A stretch of 64,000 nucleotides of DNA from Sphingopyxis panaciterrae (GTDB taxonomy: Bacteria > Pseudomonadota > Alphaproteobacteria > Sphingomonadales > Sphingomonadaceae). The translations under genes and the position numbers were made by a program. Below the pieces are notes generated by a model that saw only the letters and a program-made list of their open reading frames with translations, had not been told where the DNA came from and did no database searches. Position 1 is the stretch's first letter; each line of letters opens with the position of its first letter. Shown one piece after another: positions 7,420 through 16,913 of this stretch. The stretch spans positions 124,001-188,000 of the forward strand of contig NZ_JAASQN010000003.1 in assembly GCF_011762125.1 (NCBI RefSeq), written 5' to 3'.

Positions 7420-8688
7420 TCAGGCGGCGTCGCCGGCTTCCTTCGCCTTGTCGGCATAGACGCGCACAGGGTCCTTGCGGCCCTCGACGACATCCTTGTC
7501 GACGACGATCTCGACCACGTCGGTGAGGTCGGGCAGGTCGAACATCGTGTCGAGCAGGATCGCCTCGACGATCGAGCGCAGCCCGCGCGCGCCGGTCTTG
7601 CGTTCGATCGCCTTCTTGGCGACCGCGACGAGCGCGTCGTCGGTGAAGGTCAGCGCGACCTCCTCCAGATCGAACAATTTCTTATATTGTTTGACCAGCG
7701 CATTCTTGGGTTCGCCCAGAATCTTGACCAGCGCATCGACGTCGAGATCCTCGAGCGTCGCGATGACGGGCAGGCGGCCGACGAATTCGGGGATCAGGCC
7801 GAACTTCAGCAAATCCTCGGGCTCGATCTGCTTCAGCATCTCGCCGGCGCGGCGTTCGTCGGGGCCGGCGACATGCGCACCGAAGCCGATCGACTTGCCC
7901 TGCAGGCGGTTGCCGATGATCTTTTCGAGGCCGCTGAACGCGCCGCCCGCGATGAACAGGATGTTCGTCGTGTCGACCTGCAGGAATTCTTGCTGCGGAT
8001 GCTTGCGGCCGCCCTGCGGCGGAACGCTCGCGGTCGTGCCTTCCATCAGCTTGAGCAACGCCTGCTGGACGCCTTCGCCCGACACGTCACGCGTGATCGA
8101 GGGATTTTCGGCCTTGCGGCTGATCTTGTCGATTTCGTCGATATAGACGATGCCGCGCTGCGCCTTTTCGACGTTGTAGTCGCTGGCCTGCAACAGCTTC
8201 AGGATGATATTCTCGACATCCTCGCCGACATAGCCGGCTTCGGTCAGCGTCGTCGCGTCGGCCATGGTGAAGGGCACGTCGAGGAAGCGTGCGAGCGTCT
8301 GCGCGAGGAGGGTCTTGCCGCTGCCGGTCGGGCCGACGAGCAGGATGTTCGACTTCGCCAGTTCGACGTCGTCGCCGCGGCCCGAATTGGCGAGGCGCTT
8401 GTAATGATTGTGCACCGCGACCGACAGCACGCGCTTGGCGGTGTTCTGACCGATCACATAAGCGTCGAGATGCTGGCAGATTTCCAGCGGCGTCGGCACC
8501 GCGCCGTCCTTGCGCGCGGCGATCCCGCCCTTGATCTCTTCGCGGATGATGTCGTTGCACAGTTCGACGCATTCGTCGCAGATGAACACGGTCGGCCCGG
8601 CAATCAGCTTGCGGACTTCGTGCTGCGATTTGCCGCAGAAGGAGCAGTAAAGGGTGCTCTTGCTGTCCGAGCCACTCAATTTCGTCAT
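7420..8688 (-). CDS. clpX: ClpX, ATPase subunit of the ClpXP protease
   Basis: A 422-aa AAA+ unfoldase, the family's usual length. It has an N-terminal zinc-binding domain ([11 protein letters not shown] and CDECVELC), Walker A GPTGSGKT, Walker B YIDEIDK, the pore loop region and sensor II. The ATG at 8688 follows AGGAAG and gives [18 protein letters not shown], as in other family members; an upstream in-frame ATG is unlikely. It delivers substrates, including CtrA in alphaproteobacteria, to ClpP. It lies downstream of clpP on the same strand. Confidence 0.97.
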   Translation of the reverse strand: MTKLSGSDSKSTLYCSFCGKSQHEVRKLIAGPTVFICDECVELCNDIIREEIKGGIAARKDGAVPTPLEICQHLDAYVIGQNTAKRVLSVAVHNHYKRLANSGRGDDVELAKSNILLVGPTGSGKTLLAQTLARFLDVPFTMADATTLTEAGYVGEDVENIILKLLQASDYNVEKAQRGIVYIDEIDKISRKAENPSITRDVSGEGVQQALLKLMEGTTASVPPQGGRKHPQQEFLQVDTTNILFIAGGAFSGLEKIIGNRLQGKSIGFGAHVAGPDERRAGEMLKQIEPEDLLKFGLIPEFVGRLPVIATLEDLDVDALVKILGEPKNALVKQYKKLFDLEEVALTFTDDALVAVAKKAIERKTGARGLRSIVEAILLDTMFDLPDLTDVVEIVVDKDVVEGRKDPVRVYADKAKEAGDAA

Positions 8689-8858
8689 AAAACTTCCTAT
8701 GGCGGGCGCCAAAAGGGCACGGCCGCCTTTATCCTAACCCGCCGCCACCCGATTACAATATGGCAATTGGGTGACATCGGGACAATGTCCCGCCTAGCGC
8801 CAGGCGGCAAAGCGCGCGTCAAGAAACGCGGTTACCGCCCGGTTGCCAGGCCGGATGG

Positions 8859-9506
8859 TCAGGGCGTCGGGCCCTCGCTCACCTCGGCCGTTTCGTCGCC
8901 GGGCAGGCCGGGGCGGCGGTCGAACACCTGATCGACGAGGCCGAATTCCTTGGCTTCTTCGGCTTCGAGGAAGGTGTCGCGGTCCATTGCCTTTTCAATA
9001 TCTTTCAACGGCTTGCCGGTATATTTCACATACAGGTCGTTCATCCGCTTGCGGATGCGCAGGATTTCGCGGGCCTGGATTTCGATATCCGACGCCATAC
9101 CGCGCGCGCCGCCCGAGGGCTGGTGGATCATGACGCGGGCGTTCGACAGCGCGACGCGCATGCCGGGCTCGCCTGCCGCGAGCAGGAAGCTGCCCATCGA
9201 TGCGGCCTGGCCGATGCATACCGTGCCGACGCGCGGGCGGATATATTGCATCGTGTCGTGGATCGCCATGCCCGCCGTGACGACGCCGCCCGGCGAGTTG
9301 ATGTACATATAAATGTCCTTCTTCGGATTTTCCGATTCGAGGAACAAAAGCTGGGCGACGATCAGCGAGGCCATATTGTCCTCGACCTCGCCGGTGACGA
9401 AGACGATCCGTTCGCGCAGCAGACGCGAGAAAATGTCGAAGCTGCGTTCGCCGCGGCTCGTCTGCTCGACGACGACGGGAACAAGGGCGGCGAGCGGGTC
9501 GATCAT
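8859..9506 (-). CDS. clpP: ClpP, ATP-dependent protease proteolytic subunit
   Basis: A 215-aa serine peptidase subunit of the ClpXP barrel. The catalytic Ser lies in IGQAASMGS and the His in VMIHQPSGG; the Asp follows in the YTGKP-to-MDRD region. Two starts are possible: ATG at 9524 ([10 protein letters not shown]) has no clear Shine-Dalgarno, while ATG at 9506 follows AAGGACG by 10 nt and gives [13 protein letters not shown] prefer the second. It is 170 bp upstream of clpX, so the two may share a transcript. Confidence 0.96.
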   Translation of the reverse strand: MIDPLAALVPVVVEQTSRGERSFDIFSRLLRERIVFVTGEVEDNMASLIVAQLLFLESENPKKDIYMYINSPGGVVTAGMAIHDTMQYIRPRVGTVCIGQAASMGSFLLAAGEPGMRVALSNARVMIHQPSGGARGMASDIEIQAREILRIRKRMNDLYVKYTGKPLKDIEKAMDRDTFLEAEEAKEFGLVDQVFDRRPGLPGDETAEVSEGPTP

Positions 9507-9524
9507 TGGAATTTCGTCCTTCAT

Positions 9525-9907
9525 TATTGGAGCGCCGCGCCGAGAACCGGCGGGCTCGCCCCTCCGTCGCCCTACATCGGCGGCAAGGCGAAGGGTTTCA
9601 AGAGGGCAAATCGGCCAGCGCGGTCCCGAAGTCGGATCATCATTGCCGCTTCGACAGTAGCAGTCGGCAGTAGCGGGGCGCGGCCGAAGGACTCGCGCAA
9701 TTTTATTCCGAAGGTCACGCCAAAGGTCACAAAGGTCACGGCACCTCCCCTCTCTGTTCGGCCCCTGGGAGCGGGAAATGCGGCATCGCTCAAGGGTGAT
9801 GGAGAGTGGTTCATACGGTCCATGGCAAAGGGGCTAGCATGGCGGAATAATGTAGGAAAGGGATGCGGTTTCGGCTTTGGAGCCAGGCAGAGTCGCCGTC
9901 CCCAACA
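9525..9907. other. Non-coding gap upstream of clpP
   Basis: I see no convincing gene here. The only notable local structure is three AAGGTCAC direct repeats (9711, 9723, 9732). A 154-codon minus-strand open frame reading through this gap is translated repeat sequence (SRFRGND, RHSRESRNPE) and was not called. The clpP promoter should lie near the left end. Confidence 0.5.
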
Positions 9908-9910
9908 TTT

Positions 9911-9987
9911 GTCATTCCCGCGAAAGCGGGAACCCAGGGATGGGCCAACTAACGGACGCTCTGGGTTCCGGCTTTCGCGGGAATGAC
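9911..9987. repeat. Palindromic dispersed repeat, family B copy
   Basis: Inverted arms GTCATTCCCGCGAAAGCGGG and its complement end in CGGGAATGAC at 9987; each arm also folds on itself. Related units occur at 19724, 37661 and 45738. Confidence 0.8.
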
Positions 9988-10038
9988 GAAGTTTATAAGG
10001 GGCTACGGCAACAATTGGCCGCTTCCTGCCTCTCACTT

Positions 10039-10195
10039 CGTCATCCGCGGAGGAGACCCGTGGCTCTTCCGCCTCGACCCGGGATCCCGCTTTTCTTTTG
10101 AGGCAGCGGCAATTCTCGACTTCCAGCGGGACCCCGGATCAAGTCCGGGGTGACGATGGACGGGACGGCAGCTTCCGGCCGAAAGACGCCATCCT
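10039..10195. repeat. Palindromic dispersed repeat, family A copy 2
   Basis: Carries the family-A core (CGACCCGGGATCCCGCTTTT ... GGATCAAGTCCGGGGTGACG). The tail, to 10195, is shared with the copy at 4311. The first arm has diverged (CATCCGCGGAGGAG). Confidence 0.75.
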
Positions 10196-10221
10196 GTTAC
10201 GTGCTGCAAATGCCGTTGCCG

Positions 10222-10251
10222 CCAAAAAGAAAGGGGCGGAATGGCCGCCCC
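10222..10251 (-). terminator. Intrinsic terminator of fdxA
   Basis: Minus-strand stem GGGGCGG / CCGCCCC with a 5-nt loop, followed by TTTCTTTTT. It lies 26 nt beyond the ferredoxin stop codon. Confidence 0.8.
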
Positions 10252-10276
10252 GATCCTTCGTCCATGGTCTTGCGAC

Positions 10277-10615
10277 TCAGTCGCCTTCACCGGGTTCCGG
10301 CGAGAAGAGCGTCTCGAACTTATTCTCGACGCCCTTATACTCGTCGGCGTCGGCGGGGCTGTCCTTCTTGACCGTGATGTTCGGCCATTCGGCACTGAAC
10401 TTGGTGTTCACTTCGAGCCATTTTTCGAGGCCGCTCTCGGTGTCGGGCAGGATCGCCTCGGCGGGGCATTCGGGTTCGCACACGCCGCAGTCGATGCACT
10501 CGTTCGGATTGATGACGAGCATATTCTCGCCCTCATAGAAACAGTCGACCGGACACACCTCGACGCAGTCCATATATTTGCAACGGACGCAGGCATCGGT
10601 GACGACATAGGTCAT
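10277..10615 (-). CDS. fdxA: FdxA, 7Fe (3Fe-4S/4Fe-4S) ferredoxin
   Basis: A 112-aa low-potential electron carrier. The N-terminal cluster ligands are [17 protein letters not shown], where a non-Cys position in the first set gives the 3Fe-4S site. The second set is [12 protein letters not shown]. An acidic C-terminal extension (about residues 60-112) is typical of the FdxA branch. It stands alone with its own terminator. Confidence 0.95.
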   Translation of the reverse strand: MTYVVTDACVRCKYMDCVEVCPVDCFYEGENMLVINPNECIDCGVCEPECPAEAILPDTESGLEKWLEVNTKFSAEWPNITVKKDSPADADEYKGVENKFETLFSPEPGEGD

Positions 10616-10727
10616 GGGTTCGGCTCCCTCAGGTGACGGCGATGCGGCCGTCAGGCTCTCATATCGGCTCGCCTCTATGCCGCGCGACTATCGTGCGTCA
10701 ACGCTTAGCGACAGTTGCGAATCACTC

Positions 10728-11087
10728 TCACTCGATAGGGGCGCCGGCGCCTTTTGGGGCCACAGCTTTTCCATTGCCGCTGATAGCGGAAATGGGCGCG
10801 GGCGGCGTTTCGGGTTCGAGCTTGCGATAACAGGCCTGCGCCTCGCCCGCCGGACCGCGGCGGGCCGGAAGCGCGAGCAGGCGGATCACCTCGATCCGTT
10901 CGCCGACGGGCAGTACCAGCGTTTGGCCGACATGGACGGCGCACGACGAACGCGTCACGCGCCGGCCATCGAGCCGGATATGTCCCGCCGCGACGATGGC
11001 CTGTGCGATGCTGCGCGACCGCGCGAAGCGCAGATACCAGAGCAGTTTGTCGAGCCGGATGCTCCCTGCCGCGCCCGGACTGGCCAT
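10728..11087 (-). CDS. S4-domain RNA-binding protein (HslR-like)
   Basis: A 119-aa protein with an N-terminal S4 domain (SIRLDKLLWYLRFARSRSIA ... GHIRLDGRRV), as in HslR/Hsp15, which binds stalled 50S subunits. The C-terminal half is low-complexity and Pro/Ala-rich. The ATG overlaps the stop of the upstream helicase gene (TGATG), so translation is probably coupled and the two likely act together in RNA metabolism (inference). Confidence 0.88.
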   Translation of the reverse strand: MASPGAAGSIRLDKLLWYLRFARSRSIAQAIVAAGHIRLDGRRVTRSSCAVHVGQTLVLPVGERIEVIRLLALPARRGPAGEAQACYRKLEPETPPAPISAISGNGKAVAPKGAGAPIE

Positions 11088-13876
11088 CAATCCTCGCGTG
11101 CGCCCGCGAGAAGGGCCGCCAGTCCCGCGAAGGGGCTGTTCGGCGACGGGCCGCGGCGTGCAGGACGGTCGTCGCGGAGGACGCGCGGTCCGGTTTGGCC
11201 CGGCTTGCCGGTTTTGGGGCGCGGTGCCTTGCCATGCTTGACCGGCGGGCGGGTGGCATCGCCGTTGACGCGGGCGGGCGCCGCGTCCTTCCGTTCCTTG
11301 TGCTGCGACCGGCGCCGACGCTTGTCGCGCCCTCGCTTGTCGGCTTTCTTCAGCCCCGACCAGCGCCAGCGGTCGAGTGCGGGCTCGCCGATGATGCGAA
11401 AACCGACGCTCTGGAGCAGGGCGCGCCGCGCGTCCTCGTCAAGGCCGAGCGAGGTCGCCAGCGCCGGGTCGATGGCAAAGCCCGAGACGGCGGCCGCGGA
11501 TGCGCTGTCTTCCTGCGCACTTTCGCCGCGGTGCTCATTCTCATGATCGTCGGCACCGCCCGCAATCGGCGCCGTCGGCGGCGCTGCCGCCTGAAGCCGG
11601 GCGGCATGCGCCTGGCGTGCGAGCCGCTCGGCCATGTCGATGCGCAGCCATCCGGTGCCGCAGCGCCGGAACCCCGCAACGCCCAGCCCGGCGGCGGCGC
11701 CGTCCTTCTGCCACACCGCGCCATGCGGCGGCAGCGCGGGAATCGGCGTGCCCTGCTGCGCGGCGATCAGCGCGGCGCGCCAGCGTACGGCTTCGGGTTT
11801 CAGCAATTGCGGGTGGAAAATGTCGAGCGAGCCGATGGTGAGCCCAAGCTTGCGAAGCTGCGGCCGCTCTTCGGCGCTGATCGCGGCAAGCTGATCATCG
11901 ACCGCAGCGCGCGCGATCAGTCCGCTGCCGTCGGTCATCGCGGCGAGCAGCGCGCGGACGCGCGGCGGGGTGAACAGGTCGCCGGCGGCGGTGCCCATCG
12001 CGGCAAGCGGGCCGGCGTGGCGGGCAAGCTGCCGCGCCACATATTGCTGCAGCCGTTCGGTGATCGCCTGGACCTGCGCAGGTTCGAGCCGGCGCAGCGC
12101 GGGCTCGACCTGGATCGATGGCTGGACCAGCGTCGGTCCCTTGGCCAGCCAGGCGACGACATGACCGTTCCAGGCGAGGCGCGGCGGGGTGCCGGGTTCG
12201 GCGACGAGCGCGAGCGCGCCGTCTTCGCCCTCGGCGAGCGCGGTCGCGCGGCGCGCCAGTTCGGCGCGCAGATGCTTTTCGGCGGCGGCGAGCAGCATCT
12301 TGTGATCGCTGGCGCGCGCCACCGGATCGACCTTGAACTGGAAACCCTTGAGCGTGCCGATCGCCTCGCCGTCGACCGCGACGGTGCCGTCGAGGCCGAC
12401 CGCGACGGGCAAGGCCGTGTTGCGCTGCCCCGCGTCGCGGAGCAGCAGCGCGAGCCGCCGGTCGACGAAGCGCTGCGCGAGCGCGGCGTGCAGCGCATCG
12501 GACAATCGCGATTCGAGCGCCTGCGTCTGTTCGGTCCAGCCCGCGGCGCCGGCGATCCAGTCGCTGCGCTGCGCAATGAAGCAGAGCGAACGCACCGCGG
12601 CGATGCGGCTGGCGAGCTGGTCGATGTCGCCCTCGACATCGTCGAGCCGCGCGAGGCGGCGCGCGAACCAGTCGGGATCGATCATCCCGTCGCCTTGCGT
12701 GCGCCATTGCCAGAGCTTGAACACCGTCCGGCTGTGATGCTCGGCGCCGAGCTGCTCGAAATCGGGCAGGCCGCACACGTCCCACAATCGCTGCACGGCG
12801 TCGAAATCGCTGCCGCGCGCGCGCACTTCCATATCGCCCGCCAGATGCTTGAGCACCGCGATATCGACCGCTTCGGGCGCGGCGCGCAGCAACGGATCGG
12901 CTGGTGCCCGGGCAAGGTCGGCGAGCAATTGCTCGAGCGAACCGAAGCCGGGGTTGGGTTCGCGCCAGAACAGGCTGGCGAGCGGCGGGAAATGATGCCC
13001 TTCGATCGCGTGGATTTCCTCGGGGGTGAAGCCGCCCTGCGGCAGGCCGACGGTACCGAAGCTGCCGTCCTGCTGGTGACGTCCGGCGCGGCCCGCGATC
13101 TGCGCCATTTCGGATATCGTCAGGCGGCGGAGACGGCGTCCGTCGAATTTCTGCAAGGATGCGAAGGCGACATGCTGGACGTCGAGGTTGAGCCCCATGC
13201 CGATCGCGTCGGTGGCGACGAGATAGTCGACCTCGCCCGCCTCGAACATCGCGACCTGCGCATTGCGCGTCTTGGGGCTCAGCGCCCCCATCACCACCGC
13301 CGCGCCGCCCGAAAAGCGGCGGAGCATTTCGGCGATCGCATAGACTTCCTCGGCCGAAAAGGCGACGACCGCCGACCGTTTGGGGAGGCGCGACAGCTTC
13401 GATGATCCCGCATAGCTCAGCGTCGAGAAGCGGGGCCGGGTGACGATCTCCGCCTCGGGCACCAGGCCTTTGACGAGGGTGCGGATACTCGCCGAGCCGA
13501 GGATCATCGTTTCCTCGCGTCCGCGCGCCCGCAGCATCCGGTCGGTGAAGACATGGCCGCGCTCGGGGTCGGCGCCGAGCTGCGCCTCGTCGATGCCGAC
13601 GAAGGCGACGTCGCGCGTCACGGGCAGCGCTTCCATCGTGCCGAGCAGATAACGGGCGTCGGGGGGCAGGATTCGTTCCTCGCCGGTCATCAGTGCGACT
13701 TGGGCGGGGCCTTTGATCGCCACGACACGGTCATAGATTTCGCGTGCCAGCAGGCGCAGCGGAAAGCCGATCATGCCGCTCGAATGAGCGGTCAGGCGCT
13801 CAACCGCCAAATGGGTTTTGCCGGTGTTGGTGGGGCCAAGGACAGCCTTGACCGGCTGGGAAGAGGAAGAGGTCAT
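11087..13876 (-). CDS. SUV3-like ATP-dependent RNA helicase
   Basis: A 929-aa helicase like the alphaproteobacterial relatives of mitochondrial SUV3. From the N-terminus: Walker A VLGPTNTGKTHLA, Walker B GIDEAQ, motif III GSAS, and motif VI QIAGRAGRHQQDG. A large alpha-helical middle region follows, then a very basic Lys/Arg-rich tail (about residues 825-929) that probably binds RNA. I chose the ATG at 13876 (MTSSSSQPVKAVLGPTNTGK); an open extension to 14026 has no family similarity. Coupled to the downstream S4 gene. Confidence 0.9.
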   Translation of the reverse strand: MTSSSSQPVKAVLGPTNTGKTHLAVERLTAHSSGMIGFPLRLLAREIYDRVVAIKGPAQVALMTGEERILPPDARYLLGTMEALPVTRDVAFVGIDEAQLGADPERGHVFTDRMLRARGREETMILGSASIRTLVKGLVPEAEIVTRPRFSTLSYAGSSKLSRLPKRSAVVAFSAEEVYAIAEMLRRFSGGAAVVMGALSPKTRNAQVAMFEAGEVDYLVATDAIGMGLNLDVQHVAFASLQKFDGRRLRRLTISEMAQIAGRAGRHQQDGSFGTVGLPQGGFTPEEIHAIEGHHFPPLASLFWREPNPGFGSLEQLLADLARAPADPLLRAAPEAVDIAVLKHLAGDMEVRARGSDFDAVQRLWDVCGLPDFEQLGAEHHSRTVFKLWQWRTQGDGMIDPDWFARRLARLDDVEGDIDQLASRIAAVRSLCFIAQRSDWIAGAAGWTEQTQALESRLSDALHAALAQRFVDRRLALLLRDAGQRNTALPVAVGLDGTVAVDGEAIGTLKGFQFKVDPVARASDHKMLLAAAEKHLRAELARRATALAEGEDGALALVAEPGTPPRLAWNGHVVAWLAKGPTLVQPSIQVEPALRRLEPAQVQAITERLQQYVARQLARHAGPLAAMGTAAGDLFTPPRVRALLAAMTDGSGLIARAAVDDQLAAISAEERPQLRKLGLTIGSLDIFHPQLLKPEAVRWRAALIAAQQGTPIPALPPHGAVWQKDGAAAGLGVAGFRRCGTGWLRIDMAERLARQAHAARLQAAAPPTAPIAGGADDHENEHRGESAQEDSASAAAVSGFAIDPALATSLGLDEDARRALLQSVGFRIIGEPALDRWRWSGLKKADKRGRDKRRRRSQHKERKDAAPARVNGDATRPPVKHGKAPRPKTGKPGQTGPRVLRDDRPARRGPSPNSPFAGLAALLAGARED

Positions 13877-14025
13877 TTTCTTGGGTCCCAAGCTGGCATG
13901 CGGCGCGTCCGCGCGCAACAGGCGATCGATCGGCGGGTGCTTCAATTCCGCCTTTTTCTTTACCGCTCCGCACCACGTCCCGGCCAAGCCACGGCTGACC
14001 GCAACCCGAATCGGCGAACTGTCCA

Positions 14026-14040
14026 TTAAATTGACTTTAA
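14026..14040 (+). promoter_or_regulatory. Perfect CtrA-binding box
   Basis: TTAAATTGACTTTAA is TTAA-N7-TTAA, the full consensus for the alphaproteobacterial cell-cycle regulator CtrA. It lies just upstream of the M23 peptidase gene and faces it. Confidence 0.65.
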
Positions 14041-14046
14041 CGCCCT

Positions 14047-15699
14047 TTGTTTACAGGTACGGGCACGGAAACATCATCGACGGTGCCTTTCGGGGGCCAA
14101 GCCGGCGAGCGGGGGTTGCAAAGCTTGTTTCAGCGTCACGAACCCATTGCGGGGATGTCCGGCAACGCGGCCGCGCTGACGATGTCGCAGGCGGTCTCGC
14201 TGCGGCGGACGGCCGCCGACGTCGAACCGCGGCCGACGTGGCGCGACCGGCTGGCGCAGCTCGACCTTGTTCCCGATCTTGGCGACAATATCGGTTCGGG
14301 CGAATGGTGGCGCGGCCTTGCTACGTTAACCCTGCTCTGCGGCAGCGCGATCGCGACCTTCCCGGGCGTCCGGCCGCTTGCAGCAGGTGGGACGCCGGCG
14401 TTCGATACCGCCGATTTCAACGAAGCGCGGGCGCAGATGATCGTGCCGCTCGCGCTCGGCGGCGACACCGGGCGCCACATGGCGGCGACCGATGCGGTGC
14501 GCCCGCTCACCCAGACCCCCGAACGGCCGCAGATCGAACTCACCGCGACGCTGGGCAGCGGCGACAGCTTCGCGCGCCTGCTCGAACGCTCGGGCGTCGG
14601 CAGCAGCGAAGCGCAGGCGCTCGCGAGCCAGGTATCGGGCGCGGTGCCGCTCGCCGATATCGCGCCGGGCACGCGCATCGACCTCATTCTCGGCCGCCGC
14701 GCCGCGCGCACCATGCCGCGCCCGGTCGAGGCGCTGGCGATGCGCGCGCGTTTCGACCTCAGGATCGAGATGGAACGCGAGGGCGGCCGCCTGATCATGC
14801 GCCGCATCCCGATCGCGGTCGATGCGACGCCGCTGCGCATTCGCGGCCGGGTCGGCGACAGCCTCTACCGTTCGGCGCGCGCCGCCGGGGCGCCGCCCGA
14901 GGCGATCCAGGCCTATCTGCGGGTGATCGGGAAACAGATTTCGGTCGGCAGCGATATTCGCGCCCATGACGAATATGACATCATCGTCGATCATCGCCGG
15001 GCCGAAACGGGCGAGAGCGAGACCGGCAAGCTGCTTTATGCCGGACTGATTCGCGGCGGCAAGCCGAAGCTGTCGATGCTCGAATGGACCGTCGATGGAC
15101 GCAGCCAATGGTATGAGGCGTCGGGCGTCGGCGAACAGCGCGGCGGCATGGCGCGGCCGACCAATGGCCGTGTCACCTCGACCTTCGGAATGCGGCGCCA
15201 CCCGATCCTCGGCTATAAGCGCATGCACAGCGGTATGGATTTCGGCGGCGGTTACGGCGCCCCCATCTATGCGGTGACCGACGGCATCGTGACCGTTGCC
15301 GGGCGGACGGGGGGCTTTGGCAATTATGTGAAGCTCAGTCACGGGGGTGGTCTCGGGACAGGTTACGGCCATATGAGCCGCATCGCGGTACGCGCCGGCC
15401 AGCGCGTCAATCGCGGGCAGGTGATCGGCTATATCGGCTCCACCGGCCTCTCGACCGGTCCGCATCTCCATTATGAAGTCTATCGCAACGGCCATACGGT
15501 GAATCCCGCATCGATGACCTTCGTCACGCGGGCGCTGCTCGAAGGCAAGGCGCTCGCTGACTTCCGTGCCCGCATTCGCGCGCTGACCTCGGTCGTGCCC
15601 GGTGCCGCGCTGGCGCCGGTCGCAGCGAAGCAGGCCGAAGGACCAAAACTCGGTAGCCTCGCCGATGTCGCATCGAAGCGTGCCGAGGGCGGGATATAG
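14047..15699 (+). CDS. M23-family (LytM) peptidoglycan endopeptidase, membrane-anchored
   Basis: A protein of up to 550 aa that probably cleaves peptidoglycan cross-links or activates amidases. One hydrophobic span (about residues 94-112, LATLTLLCGSAIATFPGV) precedes a periplasmic region. The C-terminal LytM domain (about residues 375-500) has the zinc ligands in HSGMDFGGGYG and GPHLHYEV. The start is uncertain: the frame opens at TTG 14047, while TTG 14116 (after GAGCGGGGG) or ATG 14155 are plausible. A CtrA box just upstream suggests cell-cycle control, which fits a division or morphogenesis role. Confidence 0.88.
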   Translation: MFTGTGTETSSTVPFGGQAGERGLQSLFQRHEPIAGMSGNAAALTMSQAVSLRRTAADVEPRPTWRDRLAQLDLVPDLGDNIGSGEWWRGLATLTLLCGSAIATFPGVRPLAAGGTPAFDTADFNEARAQMIVPLALGGDTGRHMAATDAVRPLTQTPERPQIELTATLGSGDSFARLLERSGVGSSEAQALASQVSGAVPLADIAPGTRIDLILGRRAARTMPRPVEALAMRARFDLRIEMEREGGRLIMRRIPIAVDATPLRIRGRVGDSLYRSARAAGAPPEAIQAYLRVIGKQISVGSDIRAHDEYDIIVDHRRAETGESETGKLLYAGLIRGGKPKLSMLEWTVDGRSQWYEASGVGEQRGGMARPTNGRVTSTFGMRRHPILGYKRMHSGMDFGGGYGAPIYAVTDGIVTVAGRTGGFGNYVKLSHGGGLGTGYGHMSRIAVRAGQRVNRGQVIGYIGSTGLSTGPHLHYEVYRNGHTVNPASMTFVTRALLEGKALADFRARIRALTSVVPGAALAPVAAKQAEGPKLGSLADVASKRAEGGI

Positions 15700-15706
15700 G
15701 AAAATA

Positions 15707-15860
15707 CTCCCTCCCGAAATCGGGAGGGGCAGCGAGACTTGCGAACTTGTTCGCTAGTCGCAGCGGGGTGGGCCATCAACGCTCGCTTGCTGCCCACCCC
15801 GTTGCGGCTAGCCGGTAAACCGGCAAGCCTCACTGCCCCTCCCGCTTGCGGGAGGGGCAG
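15707..15860. repeat. Dispersed inverted repeat, family C copy 1
   Basis: Outer arms CTCCCTCCCGAAATCGGGAG and CCTCCCGCTTGCGGGAGG, with internal text GGCAGCGAGACTTG...CTAGTCGCAGCGG. The same internal text occurs at 42421 in front of mutY. Confidence 0.8.
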
Positions 15861-15914
15861 TCCGGCATCCCATTATCCATTTGCCCCGCGGCCCAGCACG
15901 GCTATGCACCCGGC

Positions 15915-16913
15915 ATGACCCATGCCGCTTTTCCTGACCTGCGCCTGCGCCGCACCCGCCGCACCGGCTGGAGCCGCGCGATGGTGCGCGAGACGCAGCT
16001 TTCGCCGTCGAACCTTATCTGGCCACTCTTCGTCTGCGACGGATCGGGCACCGAGGAGCCGATCGCGAGCTTGCCCGGCGTGTCGCGCTGGTCGGTCGAC
16101 CTGCTTGTCGAGCGCGCGAAAGATGCGGTCGCCGCGGGCATCCCGTGCCTCGCGCTCTTTCCTTATACCCAGGCCGAGCGGCGTAGCGAGGACGGCGGCG
16201 AGGCACTCAATCCCGATAATCTGATGTGCCGCGGGGTCGCCGCGATCAAGCAGGCGCTCGGGGACGAGATCGGTGTGCTGACCGACGTCGCGCTCGATCC
16301 CTATACCAGCCACGGGCAGGACGGGCTGATCGACGATGCCGGCTATGTGCTCAACGATGAAACGGTCGAGGTGCTGGTCGGGCAGGCGCTCAATCAGGCG
16401 CGCGCCGGCGCCGACATCATCGCGCCCAGCGACATGATGGACGGCCGCATCGGCGCGATTCGCGCCGCACTCGAGGCCGAAGGCTTCGGCCATGTCCAGA
16501 TCATGAGCTATGCCGCCAAATATGCCTCGGCCTTTTACGGCCCGTTCCGCGACGCGGTCGGCTCGCGCGGGCTGCTCAAGGGCGACAAAAAGACCTATCA
16601 GATGGATCCCGCGAACAGCGAGGAAGCGCTGCGCGAGGTCGCGCAGGACCTTGCCGAGGGCGCCGACAGCGTGATGGTCAAGCCGGGGCTGCCTTATCTC
16701 GACATCGTGCGGGCGGTGAAGGACAATTTCGCCGTTCCGGTCTACGCCTATCAGGTGTCGGGCGAATATGCGATGATCGAGGCCGCGGCGGCGGCGGGTG
16801 CGGGCGACCGCGATGCGCTGGTGCTCGAAACCCTGCTTGCCTTCCGCCGCGCGGGCGCGGCGGGCGTGCTCAGCTATCACGCCCTTCACGCGGCACGGCT
16901 CCTGACGGCGTGA
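15915..16913 (+). CDS. hemB: HemB, delta-aminolevulinic acid dehydratase (porphobilinogen synthase)
   Basis: A 332-aa enzyme that joins two 5-aminolevulinate molecules into porphobilinogen in heme synthesis. Schiff-base lysines lie in MSYAAKYAS and SVMVKPGLPYLD. The metal-site segment is DVALDPYTSHGQDG, the Asp-type sequence that lacks the zinc cysteines, so the enzyme is probably magnesium-type. I chose ATG 15915 (MTHAAFPDLRLRR); the longer frame runs back into repeat C. Its stop overlaps the next start (GTGA). Confidence 0.96.
   Translation: MTHAAFPDLRLRRTRRTGWSRAMVRETQLSPSNLIWPLFVCDGSGTEEPIASLPGVSRWSVDLLVERAKDAVAAGIPCLALFPYTQAERRSEDGGEALNPDNLMCRGVAAIKQALGDEIGVLTDVALDPYTSHGQDGLIDDAGYVLNDETVEVLVGQALNQARAGADIIAPSDMMDGRIGAIRAALEAEGFGHVQIMSYAAKYASAFYGPFRDAVGSRGLLKGDKKTYQMDPANSEEALREVAQDLAEGADSVMVKPGLPYLDIVRAVKDNFAVPVYAYQVSGEYAMIEAAAAAGAGDRDALVLETLLAFRRAGAAGVLSYHALHAARLLTA

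Noticed and set aside
7183..8931. 582-codon plus-strand open frame
   Set aside because: Antisense to clpX and crossing several intergenic borders; no start signal and no domain.
9572..10036. 154-codon minus-strand open frame upstream of clpP
   Set aside because: Contains translated dispersed-repeat text (RHSRESRNPE, SRFRGND) and no recognisable domain.
11003..13405. 800-codon plus-strand open frame
   Set aside because: Antisense to the SUV3-like helicase, which has all helicase motifs.
14326..15495. 389-codon minus-strand open frame
   Set aside because: Antisense to the M23 peptidase gene with intact HxxxD and HxH motifs.
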